Part shown: piece after piece, positions 1-8,704 of the stretch
How positions within the stretch are numbered: position 1 is the stretch's first letter
Layout of the letters: every line of letters starts with the position of its first letter
Origin: Haemophilus paracuniculus
GTDB lineage: Bacteria; Pseudomonadota; Gammaproteobacteria; Enterobacterales; Pasteurellaceae
DNA length: 64,000 bases
Direction: 5' to 3'
Assembly: GCF_002015115.1 (NCBI RefSeq)
Contig: NZ_MUYA01000008.1
Coordinates: 136,650 to 200,649 of the forward strand
The notes under the pieces: model-generated
The model's database searches: none
What the model was told of the DNA's origin: nothing
The model's input: the letters and a program-made list of their open reading frames with translations, nothing else
Made by a program: the position numbers and the translations under genes

Positions 1-1243
1 CACAACCAAAGCCTGCCCACGCATAGGAAACCAAGCCCAGCACTTTGCTGGTTGGGTCTTGGGCGATCACAATCGCCAGCACCGCAATCGCTAACACCAT
101 CGCACGCCCGAGCCAAACCAGCTCTTTTTGACTGGCGTTCGGGCGGATAAAGCCCTTATAAAAATCTTCGGTAATCGCACTCGAACAGATCAATAATTGA
201 CAGCTCAACGTACTCATCACCGCCGCCAAAATCGCGGACAGTAAAATCCCTGCGATCCACGGATTGAACAGCATTTTGGCGAGTTCGATAAAGACCTGCT
301 CGTGGTTTTGGCTCACAATGCTGGCATTTTGCGGATTGGCGAAAAAGTAGGCTTGCCCGAAAAAGCCAATGCCGACCGCCCCGAACAGGCAGATAATCAT
401 CCACGCCATACTGATTCGGCGTGCGTTCGGGATTGATTTCACACTATCGACCGCCATAAAACGCGCCAAAATGTGCGGTTGTCCGAAGTAGCCCAAGCCC
501 CACGCCGACAGGCTCAACAAACCGATAAAAGTCGTACCCGTGAAAAGGTCGGTAAAATCTTTCTGCACCGCATCGCCTGCCGCCACGATAATGGCGTGGG
601 TCTCGGCAAATCCGCCCAGTTGAATTAACACGAAAATCGGGGTGAGGAATAGGGCGAATAACATCAGCGAGGCTTGAATGGTGTCCGTCCAGCTCACCGC
701 TAAAAAGCCACCGATAAAGGTATAGATAATGGTCGCCAACGCCCCATACCAAAGGGCGGTGCTATACGGTACGCCGAACAGATTTTCAAACAATCTCGCC
801 CCTGCCACTACGCCCGAGGCACAATAGATCGCAAAGAAAAACAGGATAATTGAGGCGGACACGATTTTGAGTAGTTTGCTGTTATCAGCAAAGCGATGAT
901 GAAAATAATCGGGTAAAGTTAAGGCGTTTGCATTGTGTTCCGTATGAACACGCAAACGCCCTGCCACAAATAACCAGTTCAAATAAGCCCCAATGGTAAG
1001 CCCGATGGCAATCCAGCCCTCGACCAACCCAGCGGCATACACCGCCCCCGGCAGTCCCATCAAGAGCCAGCCCGACATATCGGACGCCCCTGCGGATAAG
1101 GCGGTAACGAAACTCCCCAAACGGCGACCGCCTAAAATGTAATCAGATAAATTTTTTGTATAACGATAGGCAATAAAGCCGATGGCGATCATTCCCAAAA
1201 TGTAGATCAGGAATGTTGTTGTGGTCGGATCAAATCCAAACAT
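1..1243 (-). CDS. putP: Sodium/proline symporter PutP (3' end beyond window)
   Basis: Sodium-coupled L-proline uptake carrier of the SSS (solute:sodium symporter) family, inner membrane. Reading leftwards from the ATG at 1243, 414 codons are open to the window edge; the family is about 490-500 residues, so the last 80 or so are outside. Landmarks typical of PutP are visible: the N-terminal DYILGGRRLG, the SAGASDMSGWLLMGLPGA segment of TM2 (sodium/proline site), LRVHTEHNANALTLPDYF and FIGGFLAVSWTDTIQASLM. The start is fixed by a strong Shine-Dalgarno GGAGGTGCT directly upstream. It is transcribed divergently from mioC. Proline specificity is inferred from overall resemblance to E. coli PutP. 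Confidence 0.93.
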   Translation of the reverse strand, partial: MFGFDPTTTTFLIYILGMIAIGFIAYRYTKNLSDYILGGRRLGSFVTALSAGASDMSGWLLMGLPGAVYAAGLVEGWIAIGLTIGAYLNWLFVAGRLRVHTEHNANALTLPDYFHHRFADNSKLLKIVSASIILFFFAIYCASGVVAGARLFENLFGVPYSTALWYGALATIIYTFIGGFLAVSWTDTIQASLMLFALFLTPIFVLIQLGGFAETHAIIVAAGDAVQKDFTDLFTGTTFIGLLSLSAWGLGYFGQPHILARFMAVDSVKSIPNARRISMAWMIICLFGAVGIGFFGQAYFFANPQNASIVSQNHEQVFIELAKMLFNPWIAGILLSAILAAVMSTLSCQLLICSSAITEDFYKGFIRPNASQKELVWLGRAMVLAIAVLAIVIAQDPTSKVLGLVSYAWAGFGC

Positions 1244-1390
1244 AGCACCTCCAAATCAGAAAAGTGCTAATAAAATACTCGAAATGGATTAAAAAACAAC
1301 AAGCAAACGTTAAAATTTTGAAATTTGTCACATTTTTGTAAAAAAATTGTGATAACCGACCGCTTGCAAGCGGTATTTTTAGGAAAATCT

Positions 1391-1419
1391 TTTACACTTC
1401 GCCCTCGAAAGGCTAGAAT
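1391..1419 (+). promoter_or_regulatory. Sigma70-type promoter for mioC
   Basis: TTTACA (1391-1396) and TAGAAT (1414-1419) are separated by 17 bases, and mioC starts 30 bases further on. Inferred from sequence only. Confidence 0.55.
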
Positions 1420-1448
1420 ATCGCCACCTTTTTTCACTCGACAAGCCT

Positions 1449-1889
1449 ATGACAACCATTTGTATCATCACGGGAAGCACCCTCGGCGGTGCGGAATATG
1501 TTGCCGATCATCTCAATGATTGCCTGACCGCACAAGGCTTTGCGGTTGATTTATTCAACCAAGCCACCCTCGCCGATATTCAAGATCGCACCCATTTGCT
1601 AGTGGTAACCTCCACCCACGGGGCGGGCGAATTGCCTGACAATCTCCGCCCACTTTTCGAGGAAATTGAGCAAAGCGATTTAGACTTCTCCGCAATGAAA
1701 TTCGGCGTAGTCGGCTTAGGTAGCTCCGACTACGACACATTCTGTAACGCCGTCAATATTGTCGAACAAACCCTCAAAGCCAAAAACGCCACCCAACTCT
1801 GCGACTCCCTCCGTATTGATGTGGTTGAAAACTTCAACCACGACGAAACGGCGGAAGGGTGGTTGCCTAACTTTACGGAGTCTCTATAA
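1449..1889 (+). CDS. mioC: Flavodoxin-like FMN-binding protein MioC
   Basis: Small cytoplasmic flavoprotein of the flavodoxin fold, 146 residues as in E. coli MioC. The FMN phosphate loop is TGSTLGGAE (about residues 8-16), followed by the THGAGELP loop (residues 56-63) and the GLGSSDYDTFCNA segment that packs on the isoalloxazine. MioC has been linked to biotin synthase electron transfer, but its role is not settled. In E. coli it lies directly beside oriC and its transcription reads into the origin. Here it keeps its orientation towards oriC but is separated from it by about 6.8 kb of yia genes. A bidirectional terminator follows immediately. Confidence 0.93.
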   Translation: MTTICIITGSTLGGAEYVADHLNDCLTAQGFAVDLFNQATLADIQDRTHLLVVTSTHGAGELPDNLRPLFEEIEQSDLDFSAMKFGVVGLGSSDYDTFCNAVNIVEQTLKAKNATQLCDSLRIDVVENFNHDETAEGWLPNFTESL

Positions 1890-1924
1890 AAACTAAGCCC
1901 CCCACACAAGGGGCTTAGTTTTTA
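1886..1924. terminator. Bidirectional terminator between mioC and lyxK
   Basis: A 14-bp perfect stem (AAAAACTAAGCCCC, 1888-1901, with its complement 1910-1923) carries A-runs and T-runs on both flanks, so it can stop the convergent mioC and lyxK transcripts. The lyxK stop codon overlaps its right edge. Confidence 0.9.
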
Positions 1925-3379
1925 ATTCAATGTCTGCAACGCCTTTACCAACGCTTGATATTGCTGATATTTTCGTTGGTAAGCCTCGAAATGTTCGGGG
2001 TTGGGGTGGTAGGTTTGCATTTGTTGGTTGAAGCAGTCGAGGGATTGTGAATTTTTGCCCACGCCTCGCATTGCCATCATTGCAGCACCTAAACAGCCAG
2101 TTTCTTCCACCGCGGGAATTTCAAGCCGCATTCCGCTGAGGTCAGCGAGCATTTGTAACCAAATCGGGGATTTCACCACGCCGCCCGTTACACGTAACAC
2201 TTTGGCATTCGGGAAACGTTGCAACATTCGGTTGAGGTGGTGCATTAGGCTAAATAGTACGCCCTCGTAAATGGCTTGGAGCAAATGGGCTTGGCTATGG
2301 TGGGCTTGAATGCCGTAGAAGCCTGCTTTCATTCCTAAGCCTGCGTTTGAGCCGTAGAGGAATGGCACAAATAGCACTGAACTTTCCGCAGGGGCAAGCG
2401 GTGCGATTTGCTGATTGATTTGCGAATAATCCAATCCCCACTGTTTGACGAACCATTCTAAATTGCCTGCCGAAGTCGGGCTTGCTTCGTGCACGATAAA
2501 CTTACCTTGCTCCGCATAGCGTCCATACACAAAGGGCAAGGATTGATTTGGGTCGATATGATCGGTAATGCCACTGACCACCGACCAAGTCCCCAACACT
2601 ACATTTAGCTTGGTTTCATCATCAAGCCCTGCACAAAGGGCGGTAGAAACCACATCAAACAACCCACCGACCACCGCCGTGCCTGCCGCCAGCCCTGTTT
2701 CATTTGCAGCGGATTGAGTTACATATCCTGCGATTTGATCCGATTGAATGATCGGCGGTAGTTTGTCGCAAATATCGTCAAGATCGAGCATTTTCGCTAA
2801 ATTTTCCGCGTAACTACCCGCTTGCATCTCGTAAAGATTGGATTCGGAAATGTTGGTTTCTTCGCTGTGCAGTTCGCCCGTTAAGCAAAAACGTAAGTAA
2901 TCGTGCGACATCAACACCGCCCCGATTTTTTGGTAACGTTCAGGTTCGTGCTGTTTTAACCAACGCAGGATCGAAACGGGGTGTCCTGTCCACAAGGTTT
3001 GGCGAGTGAAAGAGTAAAGCTGTTCGGGGATTTGTTGTTGCTGCCACTGTTTAACGATGTCAAGGGAACGCTGATCGGAGGACAAAATCCCTCGCCCCAG
3101 CGGTTGATGATTTTTATCGAGCAAAAAAGCCCCTTTGCCTTGGGCGGAAATCCCTACGCCTTTAATTTTGGTCGGTTCAACGCCACTCTGCTCAATCGTT
3201 TGGCGAATCACTTTGGCACAAATTTGCCAGAGTTGCGACATATCTCGCTCGGCATAGCCCGCCTGCTCGCTAATCACCGCCACGCCCTGCCGAACGCTCG
3301 CCACCGCTTCGCCTTTTTGGCTAAATAGCACCGCTTTAATAAAAGTGCCGCCGCAATCAATCCCAAGAAAATAGTGCAT
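1922..3379 (-). CDS. lyxK: L-xylulose / 3-keto-L-gulonate kinase, FGGY family
   Basis: ATP-dependent sugar kinase of the FGGY family, 485 residues, last gene of the leftward yia operon. It begins with the phosphate-binding GIDCGGTFIKAVLF (residues 6-19); the second ATPase subdomain shows LRVTGGVVKSPIWLQMLAD. In E. coli the homologue LyxK (YiaP) phosphorylates L-xylulose and related ketoses made by the pathway. Start ATG at 3379 with GAGGA upstream. The genes that usually follow (sgbH, sgbU, sgbE: decarboxylase, epimerases) are absent here; mioC comes next on the opposite strand. Exact substrate is inferred from context. Confidence 0.9.
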   Translation of the reverse strand: MHYFLGIDCGGTFIKAVLFSQKGEAVASVRQGVAVISEQAGYAERDMSQLWQICAKVIRQTIEQSGVEPTKIKGVGISAQGKGAFLLDKNHQPLGRGILSSDQRSLDIVKQWQQQQIPEQLYSFTRQTLWTGHPVSILRWLKQHEPERYQKIGAVLMSHDYLRFCLTGELHSEETNISESNLYEMQAGSYAENLAKMLDLDDICDKLPPIIQSDQIAGYVTQSAANETGLAAGTAVVGGLFDVVSTALCAGLDDETKLNVVLGTWSVVSGITDHIDPNQSLPFVYGRYAEQGKFIVHEASPTSAGNLEWFVKQWGLDYSQINQQIAPLAPAESSVLFVPFLYGSNAGLGMKAGFYGIQAHHSQAHLLQAIYEGVLFSLMHHLNRMLQRFPNAKVLRVTGGVVKSPIWLQMLADLSGMRLEIPAVEETGCLGAAMMAMRGVGKNSQSLDCFNQQMQTYHPNPEHFEAYQRKYQQYQALVKALQTLN

Positions 3380-3448
3380 ATCCGTTCCTCATTGATAACA
3401 AGGGGTAGGATTTCGCATATTTTTCGCAAAATCCCACCGCTTGCAACG

Positions 3449-4435
3449 CTATTTCGCCAAGGCGTCAATCTGTTTCACTAAGTCATCGCCGTGTTTGTCG
3501 ATAAAGGCTTTACGCACATCGGCTTCGATAACGGCTTTGAATGGGGCTTGGTCGATTTGTTCGATCACTTCCACGCCTGCTTTGCGTAACTTGGCGATGA
3601 TCTCTTTTTCATTGTCGATATTGAGCTGACGCTGATATTGCCCCGCTTCTTTGGCGGCGGTTTCAATCGCTTGCTGTAATTCAGGCGAGAGGGCGTCAAA
3701 TTTCGCTTTGTTCATTACCACGATCAAAGGGGTGTAGCCGTGATTGGTGAGGCTGAGGTGTTTTTGCACCTCAAACAATTTAGACGACCAGAAAATACCG
3801 ATTGGGTGCTCTTGGGCATCAACCGCTTTGGTTTCGAGGGCTGTGTAAAGCTCGGCTAATGGCATAGGCACGGGGTTCGCCCCAAATAGGCTAAATGCTT
3901 GAATATACATCGGATTTTGGTTGGTTCGCACTTTCAAGCCTTTAATATGATCGGGTTGCGTAACCGCATTTTTCGAGTTGGAAAAAGCACGGAAACCCAC
4001 GTCCCAGAACGCTAATCCTTTCAGCCCTTGCTGTTCGAGGGATTTCAATAATCCCTGCCCGATTTCGCCATCTAGCACTTTGAAAGCGTGTTCACGATCT
4101 TTGAAAATAAAAGGAATATCGATCACGTTTAACTTCGGTTCTAAGCCCGTGAAGTTTGGCGAGCCAGACATTTCAAGGTCAATCGTGCCGCCTCGCACCG
4201 CACTGATCATTGTTTGAGCGTTACCCAAAGTACTGTCGGGGAACAGGCTCAATTTCAATTCGCCTTTCGATTTCTCTTTCAACAATTCGTTAAATTTTTT
4301 GGCGGCGATATGTTGGGTATCGCTGCGTGGGGCTTCATAGCCAAACCGCAAGGTGGTTTCCGCCACCGCCGTACCAGCAAAAAGACAGGCAGAAGCAATC
4401 AAACTTGCCAACATTTTACGATTAAACATTTTCAT
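3449..4435 (-). CDS. yiaO: TRAP substrate-binding protein for 2,3-diketo-L-gulonate
   Basis: Periplasmic solute-binding (DctP-type) subunit of a TRAP transporter, 328 residues when started at the ATG at 4435, which has AAGGAG upstream and matches the E. coli YiaO length. A signal peptide is clear: MKMFNRK, then a hydrophobic stretch ending ACLFAGTAVA before ETTLRFGYE. The DctP signature region with VRTNQNPMYIQAFSLFGANP is present, including the arginine that binds substrate carboxylate in this family. A 12-codon longer reading frame exists but would hide the signal peptide. It lies downstream of the membrane subunits yiaM and yiaN, as in H. influenzae. Confidence 0.93.
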   Translation of the reverse strand: MKMFNRKMLASLIASACLFAGTAVAETTLRFGYEAPRSDTQHIAAKKFNELLKEKSKGELKLSLFPDSTLGNAQTMISAVRGGTIDLEMSGSPNFTGLEPKLNVIDIPFIFKDREHAFKVLDGEIGQGLLKSLEQQGLKGLAFWDVGFRAFSNSKNAVTQPDHIKGLKVRTNQNPMYIQAFSLFGANPVPMPLAELYTALETKAVDAQEHPIGIFWSSKLFEVQKHLSLTNHGYTPLIVVMNKAKFDALSPELQQAIETAAKEAGQYQRQLNIDNEKEIIAKLRKAGVEVIEQIDQAPFKAVIEADVRKAFIDKHGDDLVKQIDALAK

Positions 4436-4492
4436 AACGTTCTCCTTTTTGAGGGTTAAACAATTTGCCAAACTTTGGCGTAATCCGACCGC

Positions 4493-5770
4493 TTACTGCA
4501 ACCAGCCGAGCGGCACTAAAATCAACGAAGGGAAGAAAACGAACGCAAACAGCAAGGCGATCATCATCAACATATAAGGCAAAATCCCTTTGGCGGCTTG
4601 GTCGAATGGCAGTTTAGACACGCCCGTAATCACATTCAGCACATTGCCGACAGGAGGTGTAATCAAGCCAATCGAGGTGTTGAGAATAAACAGCACGCCG
4701 AAATAAACGGGGTCGATCCCTGCTTCTTGCACCAACGGCATTAGCACAGGGGTTAAAATCAGTACCGTTGGGGTCAGATCCATTACCATTCCGATAACAA
4801 ACACCGCAAGCATAATCACGATCAACAGCAAGGTTGGGCTTTCAATCAACGGTTCTAACAGTTCGGTCATCATTTGCGGCAGTTCTGCAACGGTAATCAA
4901 CCAGCCCGTAACGTTAGCGGCAGCCACGAGGAACATTACCACAGCGGTGGTTTTGGCGGCGGCTAAAATCACACGGTAGAGATCACGGAATTTCAACTCA
5001 CGATAGACAAACAACGATACCACCAACGCATAGAAAGTCGCCACTGCCCCTGCTTCCGTTGGGGTAAACATTCCCGAGCGGAAACCGCCGATAATAATCA
5101 CAGGCAACAACAACGCCCAAATGCTGTTTTTGAATGAAATGCAAAGCTCTTGTTTGGTCGCTTTGGAAAAGGTCATCAGGTTGAGCCGTTTTGCCTGCCA
5201 CCACCATAATGCGGCTAAACAAACGCCCATTAAAATGCCAGGGAAAATGCCTGCGAGGAAAAGTTTAGTGATCGAGACACCGCTTGCTACCCCAAATACG
5301 ATAAACGGAATGGACGGCGGAATAATCGGAGCGATAATCCCTGCGGTGCCGATTAAACCTGCCGATTTATCCAACGGGTAACCCGTGGTTTTCATCATTG
5401 GCAATAACATTGCGGCAACGGCGGCGGTGTCGGCAATCGCTGAACCTGAAAGGCTTGCCATAATCATCGCTGCCATAATCGCCACAAAGCCCAAGCCGCC
5501 GCGTTTGTGTCCGACTAATTTCATCGGCAGATCGATAATCCGTTTGGATAAACCGCCCTCGTTCATTATTTCGCCAGCCAAGATGAAAAACGGAATCGCC
5601 ATTAACGAGAAACTATCCGCCCCACTCACGAGCTGTTGAGCCAAAATTTGCGGATCGAACAGGTCTAAATGTAACATTAACGCCACACCACAAATCAGCA
5701 GCGAAAAAGCAACGGGTACGCCCAGCAAAATCGAGCCGAGCAGCACGGAAAGAAAAATCACCACAGTCAT
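4493..5770 (-). CDS. yiaN: TRAP transporter large membrane subunit YiaN
   Basis: DctM-type large permease of the YiaMNO TRAP transporter, 425 residues, about 12 membrane spans. Family hallmarks: the N-terminal FILAGEIMNEGGLSKRII, the SGSAIADTAAVAAMLLPMM loop and the C-terminal LNTSIGLITPPVGNVLNV. It moves 2,3-diketo-L-gulonate with sodium. The start codon overlaps the stop of yiaM by four bases (ATGA), so the two subunits are translationally coupled. Substrate follows from the YiaMNO family and the yia context. Confidence 0.95.
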   Translation of the reverse strand: MTVVIFLSVLLGSILLGVPVAFSLLICGVALMLHLDLFDPQILAQQLVSGADSFSLMAIPFFILAGEIMNEGGLSKRIIDLPMKLVGHKRGGLGFVAIMAAMIMASLSGSAIADTAAVAAMLLPMMKTTGYPLDKSAGLIGTAGIIAPIIPPSIPFIVFGVASGVSITKLFLAGIFPGILMGVCLAALWWWQAKRLNLMTFSKATKQELCISFKNSIWALLLPVIIIGGFRSGMFTPTEAGAVATFYALVVSLFVYRELKFRDLYRVILAAAKTTAVVMFLVAAANVTGWLITVAELPQMMTELLEPLIESPTLLLIVIMLAVFVIGMVMDLTPTVLILTPVLMPLVQEAGIDPVYFGVLFILNTSIGLITPPVGNVLNVITGVSKLPFDQAAKGILPYMLMMIALLFAFVFFPSLILVPLGWLQ

Positions 5771-6252
5771 TGCGTTTCCCCTTTAATCAAAACGGTAAAA
5801 TTTGAGACCAAACGCACCGCTAACAAGATGCCGATCAGCCCGCTTGCAATCACGCTGGCGAGAAAAGTAATCCCCTGCGGTAAGCCTGAAATCGGGGCGA
5901 TATTGGTTAAATTAAGCTGGAATTGCACCCAACTGCCGACCAAAATCAAATAGCAACAAAAGAGCATTGCCCCGTCAGTGATCAGGCGTAACAGCTTTTG
6001 TTTGACCGCCGAGAGTTTTGAGGTGAGCAAGGTTACATTCACGTGTAAATTTTCATTAAACGCCAGCACCGCCCCTAAAAAAGCCAACCAGACGAACAGG
6101 TAGCGAGAAACTTCTTCGGTTACATTGATACTGCTGTTAAATCCATAACGCAGCACCACATTGACAAACACCAACAGCGACATCGCCGACAAAATCAACA
6201 CCACCAAAAATTCCAGCACACGGCTCACGGAAGCAATCAACGGTTTCATCAT
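5767..6252 (-). CDS. yiaM: TRAP transporter small membrane subunit YiaM
   Basis: DctQ-type small permease of the TRAP transporter, 161 residues, four predicted membrane helices; FVNVVLRYGFNSSINVTEEVSRYLFVWLAFLGA (about 28-60) is the characteristic DctQ segment. It starts directly after the yiaL stop codon (two successive ATG codons, 6252 and 6249) and overlaps yiaN by four bases, so yiaL, yiaM and yiaN are tightly coupled. Confidence 0.93.
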   Translation of the reverse strand: MMKPLIASVSRVLEFLVVLILSAMSLLVFVNVVLRYGFNSSINVTEEVSRYLFVWLAFLGAVLAFNENLHVNVTLLTSKLSAVKQKLLRLITDGAMLFCCYLILVGSWVQFQLNLTNIAPISGLPQGITFLASVIASGLIGILLAVRLVSNFTVLIKGETQ

Positions 6253-6726
6253 TTACCCCTCAATTTCGCTCATTGCGATTTTGACCACCACTTTGCGGAT
6301 TTCGCTTTGCTCGCCGTGAATGCAGGCTGGGCGATGAATATCTTCGGGAAAAAATACCGCAAAACTACCCGCTTGCATTATCAAATCGCTCTCATTTTCC
6401 GCCGATTGATAACGCAAAATATCCCGTTCCGCCGAATAAGGAATCGCAATCGGATTGTTGCCTAAATCGGGGGCAAAACCGATAATCTCGTTGCCTCGGT
6501 GCAGATATTGCACATCAAGATAATGGCGATGCACTTCGGGCAAAATCTCGGCTTTCGGCTGGGTGGTTAAGTCCAACACTTGCACATAAATGCGGTCGCC
6601 TTTTAGCGGATAACGCCCCACGTCAAGCTGATCAAAATCGGTGTTTTTGAGGTAATTCAACGCAAACTGAATCGCAGCTGGATACTGTTTGAGATTTACC
6701 GCAGAAAGATGTCCAAAAAACATCAT
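6253..6726 (-). CDS. yiaL: YhcH/YiaL/EbgC-family protein (cupin-like)
   Basis: 157-residue beta-barrel protein of the YhcH/YiaL (DUF386) family. Conserved features seen are YVQVLDLTTQPKAEILPEVHRHYLDVQYLHRG with metal-ligand type histidines and acidic residues (near 65-95), and AVFFPEDIHRPAC (near 123-135). Family members are thought to act on sugar acids or sugar isomers, but the reaction of YiaL is not established. GGGGG lies just upstream of two in-frame ATG codons at 6726 and 6723. It is inside the yia operon between yiaK and yiaM. Confidence 0.9.
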   Translation of the reverse strand: MMFFGHLSAVNLKQYPAAIQFALNYLKNTDFDQLDVGRYPLKGDRIYVQVLDLTTQPKAEILPEVHRHYLDVQYLHRGNEIIGFAPDLGNNPIAIPYSAERDILRYQSAENESDLIMQAGSFAVFFPEDIHRPACIHGEQSEIRKVVVKIAMSEIEG

Positions 6727-6773
6727 CGCCCCCTTTGCAAAAATTTGAGAAAATCAGACCGCTTGTAAACGGC

Positions 6774-7772
6774 TTACAGCGATTGCAACTTCGCCCACAC
6801 CCGTTCGTCCACTGGAATGCCGTTCGCAATGTTATCGGCAAGAATGGTGGTAAATTCGTGGCCGGGCAGACGCACTTCCACATTTGGATCGGCTCGCTCG
6901 GCGGTTTTGACATAATCCATAATCCGAGCCAATTTTTCCGCTTTGGTGTCGCCGTCAATTAAGCGATCGACCTCAATCGCAATAAACACCTGCGAAACGC
7001 AGTATTCATCATCTTTATCTTCCGTTACGGCAGCGGTGGAAAGCCCGTTTGAGAGCAAGGTGGCGATCATATCTAGCACAATCGACAAGCCCGATCCTTT
7101 CCAAAAACCCGCAGGCAACAAACGGCGGTTTTTCTCAACCGTAGCAGGATCGCGAGTGAGATTGCCCTCATCATCAAAACCTGCGTCCACAAAGGTTTGT
7201 TTGCCCGCCAAACGATGAACCTCCAACATTCCGTAGGAATACATTGAGCAAGACATATCGACCATTGTGATCGGATTGCTCGGCACGGCGATAATCAGCG
7301 GATTGGTGCCAATTCGACACTCTTTTGCTCCCCACGGTGGCATTACCGCAAGGGCGTTCGTCCAACAAATGCCGATGTAACCTTTTTCCGCCGCTTGCCA
7401 GCCGTAGCTGCCGCCTCGCATCCAGTGGTTCGCATTTTTGAGAGCGACTACGCCGATCCCAAATTGATCGGCAATTTCCATTGCCCGATCCATCATTTTT
7501 TGAGCGGTTAAATTGCCGATCGCTTGATGAGCGTCCCACTGCTCAATCGCCCCCAACGACAGCACTTTGGTCGGCTCGGCATCGGGGATAATATCGCCAT
7601 TTTCCAACTGCTGAATAAAGCGAGGAAAACGGTTCACACTGTGGGAATACGCCCCCGCTTGAGCGGTGTCGGCAAACACGGTGGCACACTGTTCGGCGAT
7701 TTCTTCTCGCACATTGCGAGCAAGTAACACCCGTTTAAATTCGGCTTTTAAGGCTTGGTAGCTAACTCTCAT
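6774..7772 (-). CDS. yiaK: 2,3-diketo-L-gulonate reductase
   Basis: NADH-dependent reductase of the malate/L-lactate dehydrogenase family that converts 2,3-diketo-L-gulonate to 3-keto-L-gulonate; first gene of the yia operon. From ATG 7772 the protein is 332 residues, exactly the E. coli length; GAGAGGTCAAG precedes this start, whereas the 8-codon longer frame lacks a better site. Conserved segments: [23 protein letters not shown] (about 43-65, catalytic histidine), [21 protein letters not shown] (substrate and NAD site) and [18 protein letters not shown]. Divergent from yiaJ, whose product is expected to control it. Confidence 0.95.
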   Translation of the reverse strand: MRVSYQALKAEFKRVLLARNVREEIAEQCATVFADTAQAGAYSHSVNRFPRFIQQLENGDIIPDAEPTKVLSLGAIEQWDAHQAIGNLTAQKMMDRAMEIADQFGIGVVALKNANHWMRGGSYGWQAAEKGYIGICWTNALAVMPPWGAKECRIGTNPLIIAVPSNPITMVDMSCSMYSYGMLEVHRLAGKQTFVDAGFDDEGNLTRDPATVEKNRRLLPAGFWKGSGLSIVLDMIATLLSNGLSTAAVTEDKDDEYCVSQVFIAIEVDRLIDGDTKAEKLARIMDYVKTAERADPNVEVRLPGHEFTTILADNIANGIPVDERVWAKLQSL

Positions 7773-7866
7773 CTTGACCTCTCGATAAAATTTCATAATA
7801 TGGAATTAGATTTCATTTTTACTATAAACGGAAAAAGCACAAAGGTTAATCACTTCTTGCTAAATT

Positions 7867-7882
7867 TGTGATCAAGATCTCG
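7867..7882. promoter_or_regulatory. Possible CRP site in the yiaK-yiaJ divergent promoter region
   Basis: TGTGATCAAGATCTCG matches 13 of 16 positions of the CRP palindrome TGTGATCNNGATCACA. It lies in the 146-bp gap between yiaK and yiaJ, upstream of a TAAAAT -10 (7893-7898) for yiaJ. CRP control is known for the E. coli yiaK operon; the call here is an inference. Confidence 0.35.
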
Positions 7883-7918
7883 TTTTATTCGCTAAAATAG
7901 CCTGCGGAGGAAATTTTT

Positions 7919-8704
7919 ATGGCAGAAAAAGATAAAATCGGCGGCAATCAGAGCCTGATTCGAGGGCTAAAACTGATCGATTTGCTAAGCAATTACCCAA
8001 ACGGTTGCCCGTTGGCGACCTTGGCGGATTTAGCTCAACTCAATAAAAGCACAGTGCATCGGCTGCTGCAAGGCTTGCAACAAGAGGGCTTTGTTCAGAG
8101 TGCCACCACCGCAGGTAGCTACCGCTTAACCACCAAATGTCTGGCGATTGGGCATAAAATGTTCTCCTCACTCAACATTATTCATCTCGCTTCACCTCAT
8201 TTAGAACGCCTTAATCTCACCGTGGGGGAAACGGTCAATTTTTCAATGCGAGAAAAAGATCACGCGATTTTGATCTATAAACTCGAACCCACCACGGGAA
8301 TGATGAAAACCCGAGCCTACATCGGGCAGCATCTGCACCTCTATTGTTCCGCAATGGGCAAGCTCTACCTCGCTCACGATCAAACAGATTATTTGCAAGA
8401 TTATTGGTTGCAAAATCAAGGTCATATCCAACCGCTTACCTGCAACACCATTACCGATTTAGCCGAAATGAAACAGAGCCTTGCACAAATCAAACAACAA
8501 GGTTTTGCAATGGATAACGAAGAAAATGAGCTGGGAGTATCCTGCGTAGCCTGCCCGATTTTTGATTATGAAAATAAGGTCAATTATGCGGTGTCCATTT
8601 CCCTCTCCACCGCCAAATTAAACCAGTTAGGCATTGATTATCTACTTGCTGAATTGCAACAAACCGCCAAAGCGATCTCCGTTGATCTCGGCTGGAATGA
8701 ATAA
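7919..8704 (+). CDS. yiaJ: IclR-family regulator of the yia operon
   Basis: 261-residue IclR-type transcription factor. The N-terminal winged helix is ALATLADLAQLNKSTVHRLLQGLQQEGFV in type (about residues 32-60), and the C-terminal effector domain ends with the typical SCVACPIFDYENKVNYAVSISL segment (about 205-226). Its E. coli and H. influenzae counterparts repress the adjacent yiaK operon. GCGGAGG lies eight bases before the ATG. The gene ends two bases before the first GATC of oriC and no terminator is visible between them, so its transcript is expected to enter the origin. Confidence 0.93.
   Translation: MAEKDKIGGNQSLIRGLKLIDLLSNYPNGCPLATLADLAQLNKSTVHRLLQGLQQEGFVQSATTAGSYRLTTKCLAIGHKMFSSLNIIHLASPHLERLNLTVGETVNFSMREKDHAILIYKLEPTTGMMKTRAYIGQHLHLYCSAMGKLYLAHDQTDYLQDYWLQNQGHIQPLTCNTITDLAEMKQSLAQIKQQGFAMDNEENELGVSCVACPIFDYENKVNYAVSISLSTAKLNQLGIDYLLAELQQTAKAISVDLGWNE

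Noticed and set aside
156..752. Two minus-strand open frames within the first kilobase
   Set aside because: They are out of frame with the clear PutP coding frame on the same strand.
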